Of a stretch of 64,000 nt of DNA, positions 33,623 to 44,143 are shown in pieces (the first letter of the stretch is position 1; each line of letters begins with the position of its first letter). The position numbers and the translations under genes were made by a program. The stretch comes from Rhizoclosmatium globosum (taxonomy: Eukaryota > Chytridiomycota > Chytridiomycetes > Chytridiales > Chytriomycetaceae). Location of the stretch: contig MCGO01000009.1 of assembly GCA_002104985.1 (NCBI GenBank), positions 124,001 to 188,000 on the forward strand, given 5' to 3'. Under the pieces are notes generated by a model. The model made no database searches. It worked only from the letters and a program-made list of their open reading frames with translations, and was not told the origin of the DNA.

Positions 33623-35342
33623 TTATTCAACCGCTTCATAAGCCATGTGAAGGAAACTTGATTCTTGAAGAGTCCTATCCTCCTCTCGTATGGAACCACG
33701 TCCCCGTAATTTTATCATGAATTCTGCCTTTTCGTCATTCAAATTCTGATCTCCCTTCACTTCAAGCTGCACAATTTCAATCATCTTGATCCCACTATAC
33801 ACAACGGACTTGTACACAAACGAAAGCCATATCGAAATCAGAACAAACACAGCAGCGACTCCATTCACGCTTCCCATTAATATCATGAACCCGACTTTGT
33901 TTTCAACCCAAAATGTATTCTGCACAGCGCAGTCTGTACATGTCATGGTTGATATTCCTTCTGGTTTTTGGAATTGTGCGGCCAAGAACTGTTTGTACAT
34001 TCTCTCAAGCAAATTTCATTTCATTCTCATAAGTTGTGGCCACCGTCTGATTCAAAGTGGGAGCACTTCCAGGCGTCCATTTTTGTAACAAGAATGTGTG
34101 TGGGTCAGAGAAGGTTGTAACCGTGACAAAAGATTTGCTTTTGTTTGGCGTTCCAGCTCACTTCGATTCACTGAATAGTATGGGTTCATTGTTTCAAGGA
34201 TTGACTGAATCATTTTGAGGACACACCATGGCGTTGCAACTCCGAAACAAGACGAGGACTGAGAAAATGCGATTGGATTTGAGACGGGAATGCTCGCCAG
34301 TAGAGTAGATTGATTCTGCGGCCAACTATTTGCGGGAAACATTCGATTTGGACGAAACACTTGGACGATTTCTTTCTTCAAAGTGCCTTTCACTGAATGC
34401 TCCATTCGTCGCGACCAAGCTGGTATAATCGTACAATTCACGTAAGCTGAGAACTGTCGGTTAATGTTGTTGTGTTCAACAATCGACCAAGAGAGGTCCT
34501 GAGCCCAATATTTGATTCCAGCACCATTCCAAAATACAAAGGTTGAAGCTGTGGTTGTTGATGCTAACGATTTAATTTCTCGCGCATTCAATGCTTCACC
34601 AAAAGACAATACTCCAGAAGTACACGTCATGTCGAAGTCAGAGAACACGTCAATTTGATTCCAGCATTCTGAAGTATTTTTTTCACATTTAATACGTGGA
34701 GCTGTCTCGCGTTCCAGGAAGCAACTTTGAGTTTTGGTATTACAAGCACCCAACACATCCAATAGTCCACTCATTAGTGCCATACTTCCAGGCATTGTAG
34801 GGGAGTATACATATAGCTTTGGACCAGATCGGGAATAATATGAGTTGTGTTAACCGCGAACACTGAAGCTTCTAACGGACTTTTAAGACTTCCATTCATC
34901 AAAAAGAGTTGGAAACGGTGTGACTTCCTTGCGCGAGTAATAAGCCAGACACTGAAATAATAAATATGACAAGATCCTTTTGGTCCAATTTGAAGGTAGT
35001 TCATGAAAACCGCGTCAAGCGATGCGGCCGTCATACCACTTTTGTCGTCTTTTGTATGGTCCAAGTAGAGCCATATTCGTGCAAGGTGATGAATAAGGAC
35101 GGATGTGCAGAGGACAACCAAGATTGCTTTCAAGATAGTGTTGGCTTGAATCGTCAAAGATCCAACTGTAGGCTTTGTAAGTAAATTATAAAGTAACTTG
35201 AGTTTGTCGTCTTACTCTGGGCTGCTCCAAGGGCAATTCGGCGAGAAATATGCCAAGTGTCCTTTGGACCAGGAATAAACGCACCAGCGAGGATGGTTAG
35301 TCCAACACAGGTGAGTACGAGACAAATTCGATAGATAAGCAT
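33623..35342 (-). pseudogene. decayed paralogue of the 27.5-kb membrane protein
   Basis: Same architecture and intron position as 27563-29337: exon 1 RICLVLTCVGLTILAGAFIPGP, intron at about 35168-35215, then AILVVLCTSVLIHHLARIW. Unlike the intact copy it has lost about 27 bp (the M-F-K-R-L-S-Y-G segment after N-Y-L-Q) at about 34995. It also has frame breaks near 34995, 34915, 34130, 34070 and 34010, while the protein similarity continues across each (LDQKDLVIFIIS, FLLQKWTPGSAP, MYKQFLAAQFQKPEGI). The number of breaks plus the deletion favour a real pseudogene, although single-base errors elsewhere in the window mean some breaks may be artefacts. Confidence 0.65.
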
Positions 35343-35589
35343 ATCTAAGTCCGTTTAAAGTTTTAAACTTGAATTCGTTGTTGCCGCGTTGACTTATGAG
35401 TGTTTTTGAGGGTTGATGGTTGAACATCGAACCCCGCTTTCCTTTTCTTCATTAATTGGACTAAACAGAATAATAACGAATATATGAGTGATAATACATA
35501 CCATATGAGATCATACCACTCTGCTTTATTTTCACGCGTTACTACACGCACCAGAAAACAGACGAAAAAGCGAAACAATAGAAGCCAAC

Positions 35590-37432
35590 TTAAAGCTTAG
35601 CACCGTCCTCAGATGGGCTAATCATCTGCTCAGGGCGGACCCACTTGTCAAAGTCCTCAGAGCTCAAAAGGTTCAATGACAAGCAAGCCTCCTTCAAAGT
35701 AGTACCCTCCTTGTGAGCCTTCTTGGCAGCCTTAGCAGCATTGTCGTAACCAATGTATGGGTTCAAAGCAGTCACAAGCATCAAAGACTCGTTCATGATA
35801 GCATTGATTCTCTTCTCGTTCGCCTCAATACCAACAACACAGTTATCAGTGAACGAGACAGACGCGTCAGCAAGGAGACGAATAGATTGCAACAAGTTGC
35901 GGATCATGACTGGCTTGAAGACGTTCAACTCAAAGTGTCCCTGAGCTCCCGCGACGGAGATGGCGGTGTGGTTACCAATGACTTGGGCACAGACCATGGT
36001 CATGGCTTCACATTGGGTTGGGTTCACCTTTCCTGGCATGATGGAGGATCCAGGCTCGTTCTCTGGGAGCATGAGCTCACCCAAACCACAACGGGGTCCG
36101 GAACCGAGCAATCGGATGTCGTTGGCGATTTTGTTGAGGGAGACGGCGAGGACGTTCAAGGCTCCGGAGGCTTCGACGATGGCGTCGTGGGCAGCAAGAG
36201 CTTCGAACTTGTTGGGGGCGTCTTGAAGGGGAGACCAGTGATTTTGGCAATTTGGTTGGCAATCTTGACGTCGTATCCCTTCTTGGTGTTCAAACCGGTT
36301 CCGACGGCGGTACCTCCCTGGGCGAGGGCGTACAAGCGTGGGAGGGTGGACTTGACACGCTCAAGACCGTACTCAATTTGAGTGGTGTATCTGCAAGATT
36401 AAGATTAGATTAAAATGAGTTTGTTTGAATAACCTTACCCAGAGAACTCCTGACCAAGAGTCAATGGAGTAGCATCCTGCAAGTGAGTTCTACCAATCTT
36501 GATCAAGTGGTCGAAAGCCTTAACCTTACCAACATAGCCTTGTGCAAGTGCTCCAAAGCTGGAATCAAACGGTGAGTGATCTCATCGACAGCAGCAACGT
36601 GCATGCAGTTGGGAAAGTGTCGTTAGAGACTGTCCCTGGTTAACGTGGTCGTTAGGGTGAACTGGCTTCTTGGATCCAAGCTTCCTCCGAGCAACTCGAT
36701 GGCACGGTTGGAAATGACTTCGTTGGCGTTCATGTTGGATTGGGTTCCGGAACCAGTCTGCCAGACAACGAGAGGGAAGTGGTCGTTGAGCTTTCCCTGA
36801 ATAACTTCATCGGCAGCGTTAACAATGGCGTTTCCGATGGTCTTGTCGAGGCCGGTTTCCATGTTGACCTGGGCAGCGGCCTTCTTGATGATACCGAAAG
36901 CCTTGATGACTGGCTCTGGCATACGCTCAGTTGGACCTCCAATGTTGAAGTTCTGGAGGGATCTGCAATTGAACAACACATGGATTTAGTTATTGTGGCT
37001 GGATGTCATTATGCGTCCCACCTTTGAGTCTGAGCTCCCCAGTAACGATCGGCTGGGACATTCAACTCTCCGAAAGTGTCACGCTCGACACGGAATTGAC
37101 CCTATTTACAGAGTAGGTGTAAGGAAGGGAGTGATCGCGGTAAGTACAGGATGCATCTATACCCGGGCGAGAGACATTGAAGAGAACAATCTGATACGAG
37201 GCTGAATATCGTGGTGGAGGTCGCTCAGTTAGATCATTTCCACGGATGAAGGCAGAGAAGTTGGAGTGAAGGGATGTCAGAGGAAGGCCAAGCGAAAAGC
37301 GAAAATCGGCATTGGCCGCTGTCACTCCGCCGGCAGAAGTTTGGAGATTGTCCATGGATATCGTGGCAAGAGAAGCTCTTTGACAAGATGGGGTGAAGGT
37401 TAACTCACCACTTTGCTGGCGATAGCTTGCAT
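35590..37432 (-). CDS. fumarate hydratase (class II)
   Basis: Interconverts fumarate and malate. Signature [17 protein letters not shown] (about 36030), [16 protein letters not shown] (about 36760), [16 protein letters not shown] (about 36480), and [21 protein letters not shown] short exon at 37432 (MQAIASKV) may start a mitochondrial form; a roughly 300-bp intron follows, then [20 protein letters not shown]. Other introns: about 36963-37022 and 36391-36438. Single bases are missing at about 36230, 36530, 36608, 36635 and 36690; each shift restores the family sequence exactly. So many clean deletions in a core TCA gene argue for sequencing error. Confidence 0.92.
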
Positions 37433-37829
37433 TTTGCAGTTGCTTTTTGTTGGTTGTGAAGCACCCGTTTGTTTCCGGCTGCACCTGGGATCACTTCGCC
37501 TTCATTAGAATAGCACCGAGATGTTTTAAGATTTCACAGAGAGAGAGATTGCGTAGAACGCGCGTGGCCGATAATTGAGCAATGCAGCACCTTAATCGCT
37601 ACCGCATTGAAGATAACTCAGCCCCAAGGCAAATCACACAATAATAAGACTCAATCTGATAAGTTAACGCGTCTAGAATAGACCAGCACGTAGCTTTTCC
37701 CAAGTTTTCGTTTTTGCAACACGAGATTCCATTTTATTCAACGCCACCAAATAATGAGAGTATAGACAGAGAGTGAATAGACGCGAGGTCTAGGAAAGAT
37801 TAAATAGCTGAGGATATAAAAATAGAAGC

Positions 37830-38248
37830 TCAAGCGTCGGCGCGAAGAGCGCGCCTACACCGACACTGAAACTGCAACGAAGCATAGCACGACTCGAGAG
37901 CAGGTCCCAGCGCCATAGACGGCATAGAATCAAACTTTGACGGGATCCCGGAATCCACGGCACCAGCGCTATTCGGCGGCGACTGAAGAAGTGGCGAGCG
38001 TGGTGAGTTGGTGCTGAAGCTGAAGGTGCTTGGAGATAAGGTGACTGAAGGCTGCTCGTCCTTCTCGCGACAGGTCAGGGAGCAGTACAACTGGCCAGAG
38101 GCTGACGTGCTCTTTCCGCAGATGCACCTATGTAAAACAAGTGTGTTTGTGTATTTTTAGAACTCTTGTTGGATGAGGCACTCATTGATGCTTCTACAGC
38201 CACCAATTGATACAGTAACCAAAGTACGCACCAGTTCAGGTCTGCCAT
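37830..38248 (-). CDS. Ecl1-like small zinc-type protein, copy A
   Basis: Exon 1 is 17 nt (38232-38248, MADLN plus two bases of Trp); a 104-bp intron (38128-38231) follows; exon 2 (37830-38127) completes Trp and reads CICGKSTSASGQLYCSLTC. The C-x-C-G...L-Y-C-S-x2-C arrangement matches fungal Ecl1-type life-span regulatory proteins, which are small Cys-rich proteins implicated in starvation and stress survival. The middle is Ser/Pro-rich with S-P motifs, and the C-terminus has YASLQFQCRCRR. No frame defect. First of six tandem copies on this strand. An ATGACGTAA element lies about 180 bp upstream. Family by motif only. Confidence 0.75.
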
Positions 38249-38426
38249 TCTTCTCTCGAAACGCTACGCCTTATAAATAGAGATACACAATGTCCAACGG
38301 GTCCAATACAACACGCGTGGAAGACTGTGGGGGCTGAAGGGGATGGGTGGAAGAATCCAATCGAATTTTGGCGTTTCTTTTCGTGATGTCATCGGCCAAT
38401 TAAAATAAATAGGGAATGACATGGAC

Positions 38427-38435
38427 TTACGTCAT
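38427..38435. promoter_or_regulatory. ATGACGTAA bZIP/CRE-like site upstream of Ecl copy A
   Basis: The minus strand reads ATGACGTAA, an ATF/CREB-type bZIP recognition sequence, 179 bp upstream of the ATG at 38248. An identical 9-mer lies upstream of copy C. Confidence 0.4.
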
Positions 38436-38563
38436 AATGATATTGATGTGGGGACATTGGAGGGTGACAAAGGAAATCAACCTCATTCACAAAGAAGAGC
38501 AAACTAATGCTATATTATTGGACATTCCTTATTATCCCACCCCTCATCATCATAAAACCACAA

Positions 38564-39383
38564 TTATTTCCTGCTCCGAAATGCCAAAGATGCATGCAAA
38601 TCATCCACTCCAACTGTTTGCCCCGAAACAGTCACCATCCCAACATCACCAGCCGTACTGCTAAAATCCTGCCCTCCATTCATGAACGGGCTTTGAGGTA
38701 CAATCCTTCCACTCAATTTAGGACTGGCCAACATATTCCGTGCACCACCAGTTCCAGCACCCAAGTATGGGCTGTGCAGGGCAGTGCGACTAGTCCCATT
38801 ACTTGAATTATTACTGCCGGGTATGGGAGCTGTGAATGGGCTAGATAATAAACCATTCGTATTTTGAGATGGTTTCCGGCTACGTTGATCCAGTTGCGGG
38901 GGTGGTAGATCGATTTCAGACATGGGAAGTGCCAAGAAAGGGATGGATGCAGATGTCTGTGTTCCCGACGCGGCAGTATTAGCGAGAGGAGTAGAAGAGA
39001 AGGCGAAGGGAGAGTTTCGGACAGATTGTTTAGCGCTTGAGAAGCGAGGGGAGGCTGTTGGGTTTGTGGCTGGAGTCTGTGAGAGCGTTGAAGCCGGGAG
39101 GTGGTTTGGATTGATGAAGGGCGAACGCGGCGACTGGAGAACTTGTTGAATGTGGTTGTGTGGGTAGAAGGCGATGGGTGCGGCCGAGGAAGATTCGGAA
39201 TCCAGGGCATCGAGCGACCACGAAACCAGCGACGATGCGGGATGGTCTTCCTTGTCTTTGCACGTTGTTGAACAGTACAGCGACTGGGGCTGCGTGGCCT
39301 TTCCGCACGAACACCTGTAACTGGTTCAGCCGGGGTAACCTTAACCGTCAAATGCAATCTTACCAGTTCAGATCTGTAGCCAT
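38564..39383 (-). CDS. Ecl1-like small zinc-type protein, copy B (longest)
   Basis: Exon 1 is 20 nt (39364-39383, MATDLN plus TG); the intron is 49 bp (39315-39363); exon 2 (38564-39314) starts inside the Trp codon and reads CSCGKATQPQSLYCSTTC. About 256 residues, by far the longest copy, with a Ser/Pro/Asn-rich middle containing repeated S-P-F, S-P-R and S-P-Y motifs that look like proline-directed phosphorylation sites. The C-terminus DDLHASLAFRSRK is the shared tail motif. No frame defect seen over the whole exon. Confidence 0.75.
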
Positions 39384-39835
39384 CGAGAATGCAGAATGAG
39401 GAATTACAATGATATCTTGGCTCGAGCTAAAGAGCAGAGAACGATACTTGAAACTTCCAAGATGCTTTTCCCCGAGAAAGACGCAAAAAGAATGAAAACG
39501 TGTGGTTGGCGCGTGCTCACACTTTGGAAGAAAAAACGTGCCTTTGTTTCAGAACATCCTTTTGTTCCGATTCACTCCATTAATCAACAATTTATACGTA
39601 AATGAAACAACACAATTTATTGAATTATAGGGTGAGGTGGAAGAAGGTACATCCAGCAAAAATAAAGAATATCAGCAACAATAACTACAACAACGTACTT
39701 GGATAAGGACAGGGAATATGAACAGAACTAGGGGACACGACATACACAGGTTAAATCAACAGGGATAGAGAAAAAAAGATAAAAAACATGCACAGTGGAG
39801 CTTTGATGCAAGGAGGCATGACTAGACAAAATGAA
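39384..39835. other. spacer between Ecl copies B and C
   Basis: AT-rich spacer. A 69-codon open frame at 39396-39605 on the + strand has no family resemblance, and I do not call it a gene. No repeats or RNA seen. Confidence 0.5.
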
Positions 39836-40293
39836 TTACTTCTTTTTAGATACAGTAGTGTGCTTGAGACTAAAGTCGCCCTGCAAAAGCAAGGAGAGTT
39901 GCGGCGAGTATGCGCGGTTGCCGTTTTTATACAAAGGGATAGGAGCAATCAAGGCCGGGCATGAGTCGTTGTCATCGTACGAGAGCGATGATCGTTCCTG
40001 TTGGATGCGGAGCAAGTCTGAGCAAGGGATGCTTCCGATTGAGTTTGATTGGGAGACAATGAGGTGTCTGTCGTCGGAGTCGGAGGTTGATGGTGGGACA
40101 CGGAACTCCGGTTTCTCCGTGGTTCTTGGTGCAAAGTGGTCATTGTTGGAACACTCGGCGGAACAATAAAGTGTGTTGGAATGGGTTGCTTTGCCGCAGA
40201 TGCACCTGTTGGGTGAGGAGGGATACCATTTGTCAGATTCATGAAACCACTGAAGATGGAAGCTGCAAACACTAACCAGTTGAGATCCGTCAT
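39836..40293 (-). CDS. Ecl1-like small zinc-type protein, copy C
   Basis: Exon 1 is 17 nt (40277-40293, MTDLN plus TG); the intron is 71 bp (40206-40276); exon 2 (39836-40205) reads CICGKATHSNTLYCSAEC after the split Trp. A Ser/Asp-rich middle follows. The C-terminus departs from the others: YSPQLSLLLQGDFSLKHT ending in three lysines, so the tail motif is lost or diverged. The intron has no stop before the Cys block, so the open frame extends artificially upstream to 40501; the short first exon is preferred because the other five copies share it. An ATGACGTAA site lies at 40814-40822. Confidence 0.74.
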
Positions 40294-40813
40294 TATGATT
40301 GATTTGTACAAAGAAGATGCCAGTGGATATATAAACAGGTGGGATTCCAAGGTCAGCGAGAAGAGTTGGCTGCTCTGGAAGGTCTTCAGGAAAATTTTGA
40401 GACTCCAATTGCGCAAAAGAAGAAAACCACACTCTGCTCTGATTCACAAAAGCCCGAGTCGTGCCCTGTTGCGTGCCCAACTTCCAAAACAAGCAAAGCA
40501 TTCATTAAAATTGTCTTTTGATCTTTGGATGCTTATGTTACTAAATTTCTCGCCATCACACAATTCTTGTCCTCTTCTATGATTGAGAAGCTTGGATTAG
40601 AAAGAGGCTAAATAGTAAAAGGAATGGCATAACAGTTATCTTAAATCACTCTTTATCGCCCCCCTTAATCATGATCGAGCATTGCTGAGCACCATACATA
40701 ATTCAACCCAAGAGTTAATCCGGATCATTTATGTAAATACTTTAAAAGATATTAATAACGCCACAATCCGTTGGATCCAATATAGGTTGCTGCGATGCTG
40801 CCGCGATGTAATG

Positions 40814-40822
40814 ATGACGTAA
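40814..40822. promoter_or_regulatory. ATGACGTAA bZIP/CRE-like site upstream of Ecl copy C
   Basis: Exact ATGACGTAA about 520 bp upstream of the copy C start, in the 634-bp spacer 40294-40927, which otherwise shows no gene. Same 9-mer as upstream of copy A, in the opposite orientation. Confidence 0.35.
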
Positions 40823-40927
40823 CAAAACGCAACTGCTTCGGGTTGTTATCTTCCCCTTCCCTGATCTAAACATATTGACAACGAACTTTTATTTTACATG
40901 CAGTTTCAAATAATAAATAGTAGTCCT

Positions 40928-41397
40928 TCAAGGAGTACATTGGCCGCACATGGAGCCAATAGAGCCTTCAGCCCCCCACACCTTCTTCCTGCAACCAAAC
41001 GCCAGCTGCGAGTAAAGCGACGTACTCAATGAGTGTGAATGACTAGCCGGCGATGAATGGAAGTGCGAGTGCCCAATTCTCGGCAGTGACTGACTGGACC
41101 CTGAGTTGAAGGGGGTTTGAGAACTGACCGATTCAGCTTTCGTTTGCCATCTACCGCTCCGGAAATCTTCCGCAGTGAGTATAGTGTGCGTCGGAGGAGA
41201 GCTAGGAGGGCTCTCTGAGCGGACGTTGATGGCGGAGTGTGGGAGACCAATGATATCACAGTCACGGTGACGGCATTTCTGTGAACAATATAACGAGCGT
41301 CGGATGTCGCTTTCCCGCAAATGCACCTTTTAATGTTGTTAGTTAGTTTCCTGGAGATAAGGTGAGAACTGAGAACACACCAGTTGAGGTCAGCCAT
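40928..41397 (-). CDS. Ecl1-like small zinc-type protein, copy D (frame-broken)
   Basis: Exon 1 is 17 nt (41381-41397, MADLN plus TG); the intron is 54 bp (41327-41380); exon 2 begins CICGKATSDA. One base appears lost at about 41300, after which LYCSQKCRHRDCD and the Ser/His-rich middle continue in the next frame. The tail LYSQLAFGCRKKV matches the shared motif and is followed by about 18 extra residues. If the deletion is real the zinc motif is destroyed; given similar breaks in housekeeping genes here, error is as likely. Confidence 0.68.
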
Positions 41398-41832
41398 TTC
41401 GCTTCTGTGACGGTAAGAAAAATCGGTTCGATCCGAAATCGATAGAAAGAAAAACGATTTTGGGCAGGGTGCAGGCTGGTGGCTCTGCCCCAACTTTGCC
41501 ATCCTCGAACCCTGAAAGTTGGCACCCTCATTCTGGTCCAAAGCATCAAGTGACACAGAAAAAACAGTCACTGACAATGGAATTGGTAGGGTTAAACGAT
41601 GATCCTCGAGCTTACCAAAGTCCAATTTTCTACAACTTTCCTAAGCACATTTGTAACGTTATTCGTGATTAAGTCATCGTACTTGTAAAACAACGGCCTT
41701 ACTTACATATTATTTACAAATCTATTTACGCGTCAAACCAAATTAAACGTTCTAAGAGTTGTTTCAAATGTCTTTTGCCTTCAGTTGTTATAAGAACTCG
41801 TCATACATAAATACATAATCCATTCCATTTCT

Positions 41833-41857
41833 CTTATCTCGGAACTTCCGAGATAAG
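41833..41857. promoter_or_regulatory. perfect inverted repeat with two GATA-type cores
   Basis: Two 12-bp arms, CTTATCTCGGAA and TTCCGAGATAAG, separated by a single C. Each arm carries a GATA-factor core (AGATAA). It sits about 440 bp upstream of Ecl copy D in the spacer 41398-42188, which shows no gene. Confidence 0.5.
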
Positions 41858-42188
41858 CATCGGAACACACAATCGGAAACGGAACGTCGAAGGGAGATAG
41901 ATTAACAGCGCAAGGAATATATTCAGGCCAGACACCAAAGAAAAGGTTCGTTCCAGCTCGCAGAAAAAAGGTGGAGAGCACCAGCCTGGCAGGGTGGCGC
42001 GTTGAACTCTCTCCGGCTCCTGTTTTTTTTTCTCCGAGCTGTCTGGTTCGCTCCTATCGATCCGCCTCCAGAAGTTCGAAAGTAAGTAAGTGCAATCACG
42101 AATAATGAATTATTTATATGGCAGTGGACCAGATGCAAATGTCCATAAATAGAGAGGTTTTTTGATGAAGGGGGAGATGACTCGATTG

Positions 42189-42649
42189 CTACAGTCTTCT
42201 TTTCGATCGGCAGTTGAATGCCAGCAAAGCGTAGATATCTTGCACATCGTGTACATCATCGTCAAGTTGTGGCTTTAGGTGAGGACTGACAGGTGGCGTA
42301 AGTTCTTCCATGAAGGGCCGTTTCGTTTGAGCTGCTTGGGCAGATTTCTTGAACACAGTTCGTTCGTATTTGATGCAGTTGGTGTTGGAGGAGTTGAATG
42401 ATGTGGCGTCTAGGTTTTGGCACTTCAAGGAGCAGTAGCCAGTGACTGCTGTTTGCTTGCCGCAGAAACACCTGATAGGTAAGAAGCAAGTTAGCTTACT
42501 ATTCGGTAAAGTTGGGTATGTGAGGGATGTGCAGTTTCAAAGTGTGATCCATTACCCTTCAAGGATTGTCACAAGTTGTAACCCCCGTCCAGGTTTCAAG
42601 CTTCTATGAATACGATGTGATGCACTTACCAATTGAGATCAAGCTGCAT
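42189..42649 (-). CDS. Ecl1-like small zinc-type protein, copy E
   Basis: Exon 1 is 20 nt (42630-42649, MQLDLN plus TG); the intron is 158 bp (42472-42629); exon 2 (42189-42471) reads CFCGKQTAVTGYCSLKC, with the loop between the Cys pairs a little shorter than in the other copies. Then comes a basic/Ser middle (KSAQAAQTKRPFMEEL), T-P-P-V-S-P, an acidic DDDVHDVQD and the tail IYALLAFNCRSKRRL. About 100 aa, intact. Confidence 0.75.
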
Positions 42650-43134
42650 TCTTAGAGTTTAAAGACTGGTGAGAAGCGGTGACAGAGACGGAGTTGAGCG
42701 TTTGGGGTGAAGAAAAACCGGCGGCACATTACGCATATGCATGCAATGGAAGAAAAAACAAAAATCTTGGAGCGTGTGGTGGAGCGTGCCCTAAACATGC
42801 TCCTCATCACTCAACCACACACAAATATCACAGAACAACAAAAAGCTTCGCTGTAATCGCAGCGGAAGAAGGAAGACTCCCATCGCTCATCAAGAAACGA
42901 CAAGAAGATCGGAAAGTGAACTTGAATTTCGAATTGCGTCATGGCCATGCACCAATAGCACTTTCCCGATCGCCCAGCAGACCAGCACATTTGTTTTGCA
43001 AAAGGAACATGATTTATTGTATTTGTACATTTTGTTATAGCAAGGATAGTAACGAATGAGAAGGATACAGGATATGGTTACTTTTATACATTGTTGTCAA
43101 TATGCGACAAGGAATATGAGGAGGCAAGAGACGT
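42650..43134. other. spacer between Ecl copies E and F
   Basis: No supported gene. The open frame at 42679-43059 (+) has no domain or splice support and lies in the promoter region of copy E. Confidence 0.45.
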
Positions 43135-43858
43135 TTAGAATCTCTTTTTGCGACTGTTGAATGCAAGGGAAGTATACAATGCTTGTGGCTCCAATGTGAA
43201 GTTCTTCAGCTGGGCAGAATCGAGACCAGCGAAGCCAAACGCAGGACTAGCAGGAGGAGTTTCAATGGAATTCATGCGTGGCCGCTTTCCTCCAGCAGAC
43301 ACAGAATGTGTCACGGGTGAGGCTTGCACTGACTTCTTTGAATTACCAATCGCTTGCGATACGGGGCCGATATGAAGTTGAATGTACCAAAGCTGTAGTC
43401 GATTGCAACGTAGTGTGGTTCCAGACGAGGTGATTTTCCTCTTCGGCTTCGTCCAAACAAGGGTTCGCAATCTTGATTGAGGACAATGAATCCTTCACAT
43501 CAGCTTTCATGCAGGCAACGGAGCAGTACAATGCTTCTTCCATGGTTTGTCTACCGCAGTTGCACCTGGATGGAAGGCGGGAAGTTAGTGGCTGGTTTCG
43601 ACGAACTTCGTTGAACATCGATCAACAGAGTCCAAGCAACTAATCCACATTGAGTGTGTCGGATGCGATTCGATAGCAAAACGACGCATTACATTGAGAA
43701 GGCTCCCTTCATCGCGCAATAGCTCCGAACTGCGGCCATCTGTGGGATAGTGAACGAGATACGCCACATCGATCATACTTCTGTCCCTCTGACATCCAAG
43801 ACCGTCCTTCTCTTATCGCTAAGGAATGAAGAATGAATGCTCACCAGTTGAAGTCCAT
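43135..43858 (-). CDS. Ecl1-like small zinc-type protein, copy F
   Basis: The shortest first exon, 14 nt (43845-43858, MDFN plus TG); the longest intron, 279 bp (43566-43844); exon 2 reads CNCGRQTMEEALYCSVAC. A frame change at about 43400-43440 separates the zinc part from the C-terminal part (KRPRMNSIETPPASPAFGFA, tail LYTSLAFNSRKKRF). The tail is the clearest example of the shared motif. Outermost copy of the array; upstream lie two palindromic elements and then the divergent F-box gene at 44144. Confidence 0.7.
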
Positions 43859-43928
43859 ATTAGCCGGAGTGATCGTTAACGGTCTGTTGAATTGGGTGAA
43901 ATTTGAATCTAGTGAAGAAAAAAGTGAA

Positions 43929-43984
43929 GGTTTTGGGGTCAAAACCCTTGCGTAATTGCACGTGTTTTTTTCGCAAAGCTTTGC
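43929..43984. promoter_or_regulatory. two palindromic elements in the divergent promoter of Ecl copy F
   Basis: GGTTTTG-GGGT-CAAAACC (from 43929) and the perfect palindrome GCAAAGCTTTGC (43973-43984), with a CACGTG E-box and a second CACGT on either side of the latter. They lie 70-130 bp upstream of the copy F start, between it and the F-box gene. Confidence 0.4.
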
Positions 43985-44143
43985 ACGTTTTGTTCAAAGA
44001 ACCTTGTTTATGATTATGTGTGCTTGGAGAAAGAAACGAGAATGCGAATCAAAATAAAACCTGTCATGTCCCTTTTGTAAATTAGACTTCTTGATATGAT
44101 GCTTGATTATTACAATGTTTGTACTGGAGAAAGTCGATCAAAA

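Noticed and set aside
39396..39605. 69-codon + strand frame beside Ecl copy B
   Set aside because: Lys/Arg-rich without family resemblance; overlaps the promoter of copy B.
42679..43059. 126-codon open frame on the + strand
   Set aside because: No domain, no splice partner, lies in the Ecl copy E upstream region; probably chance.
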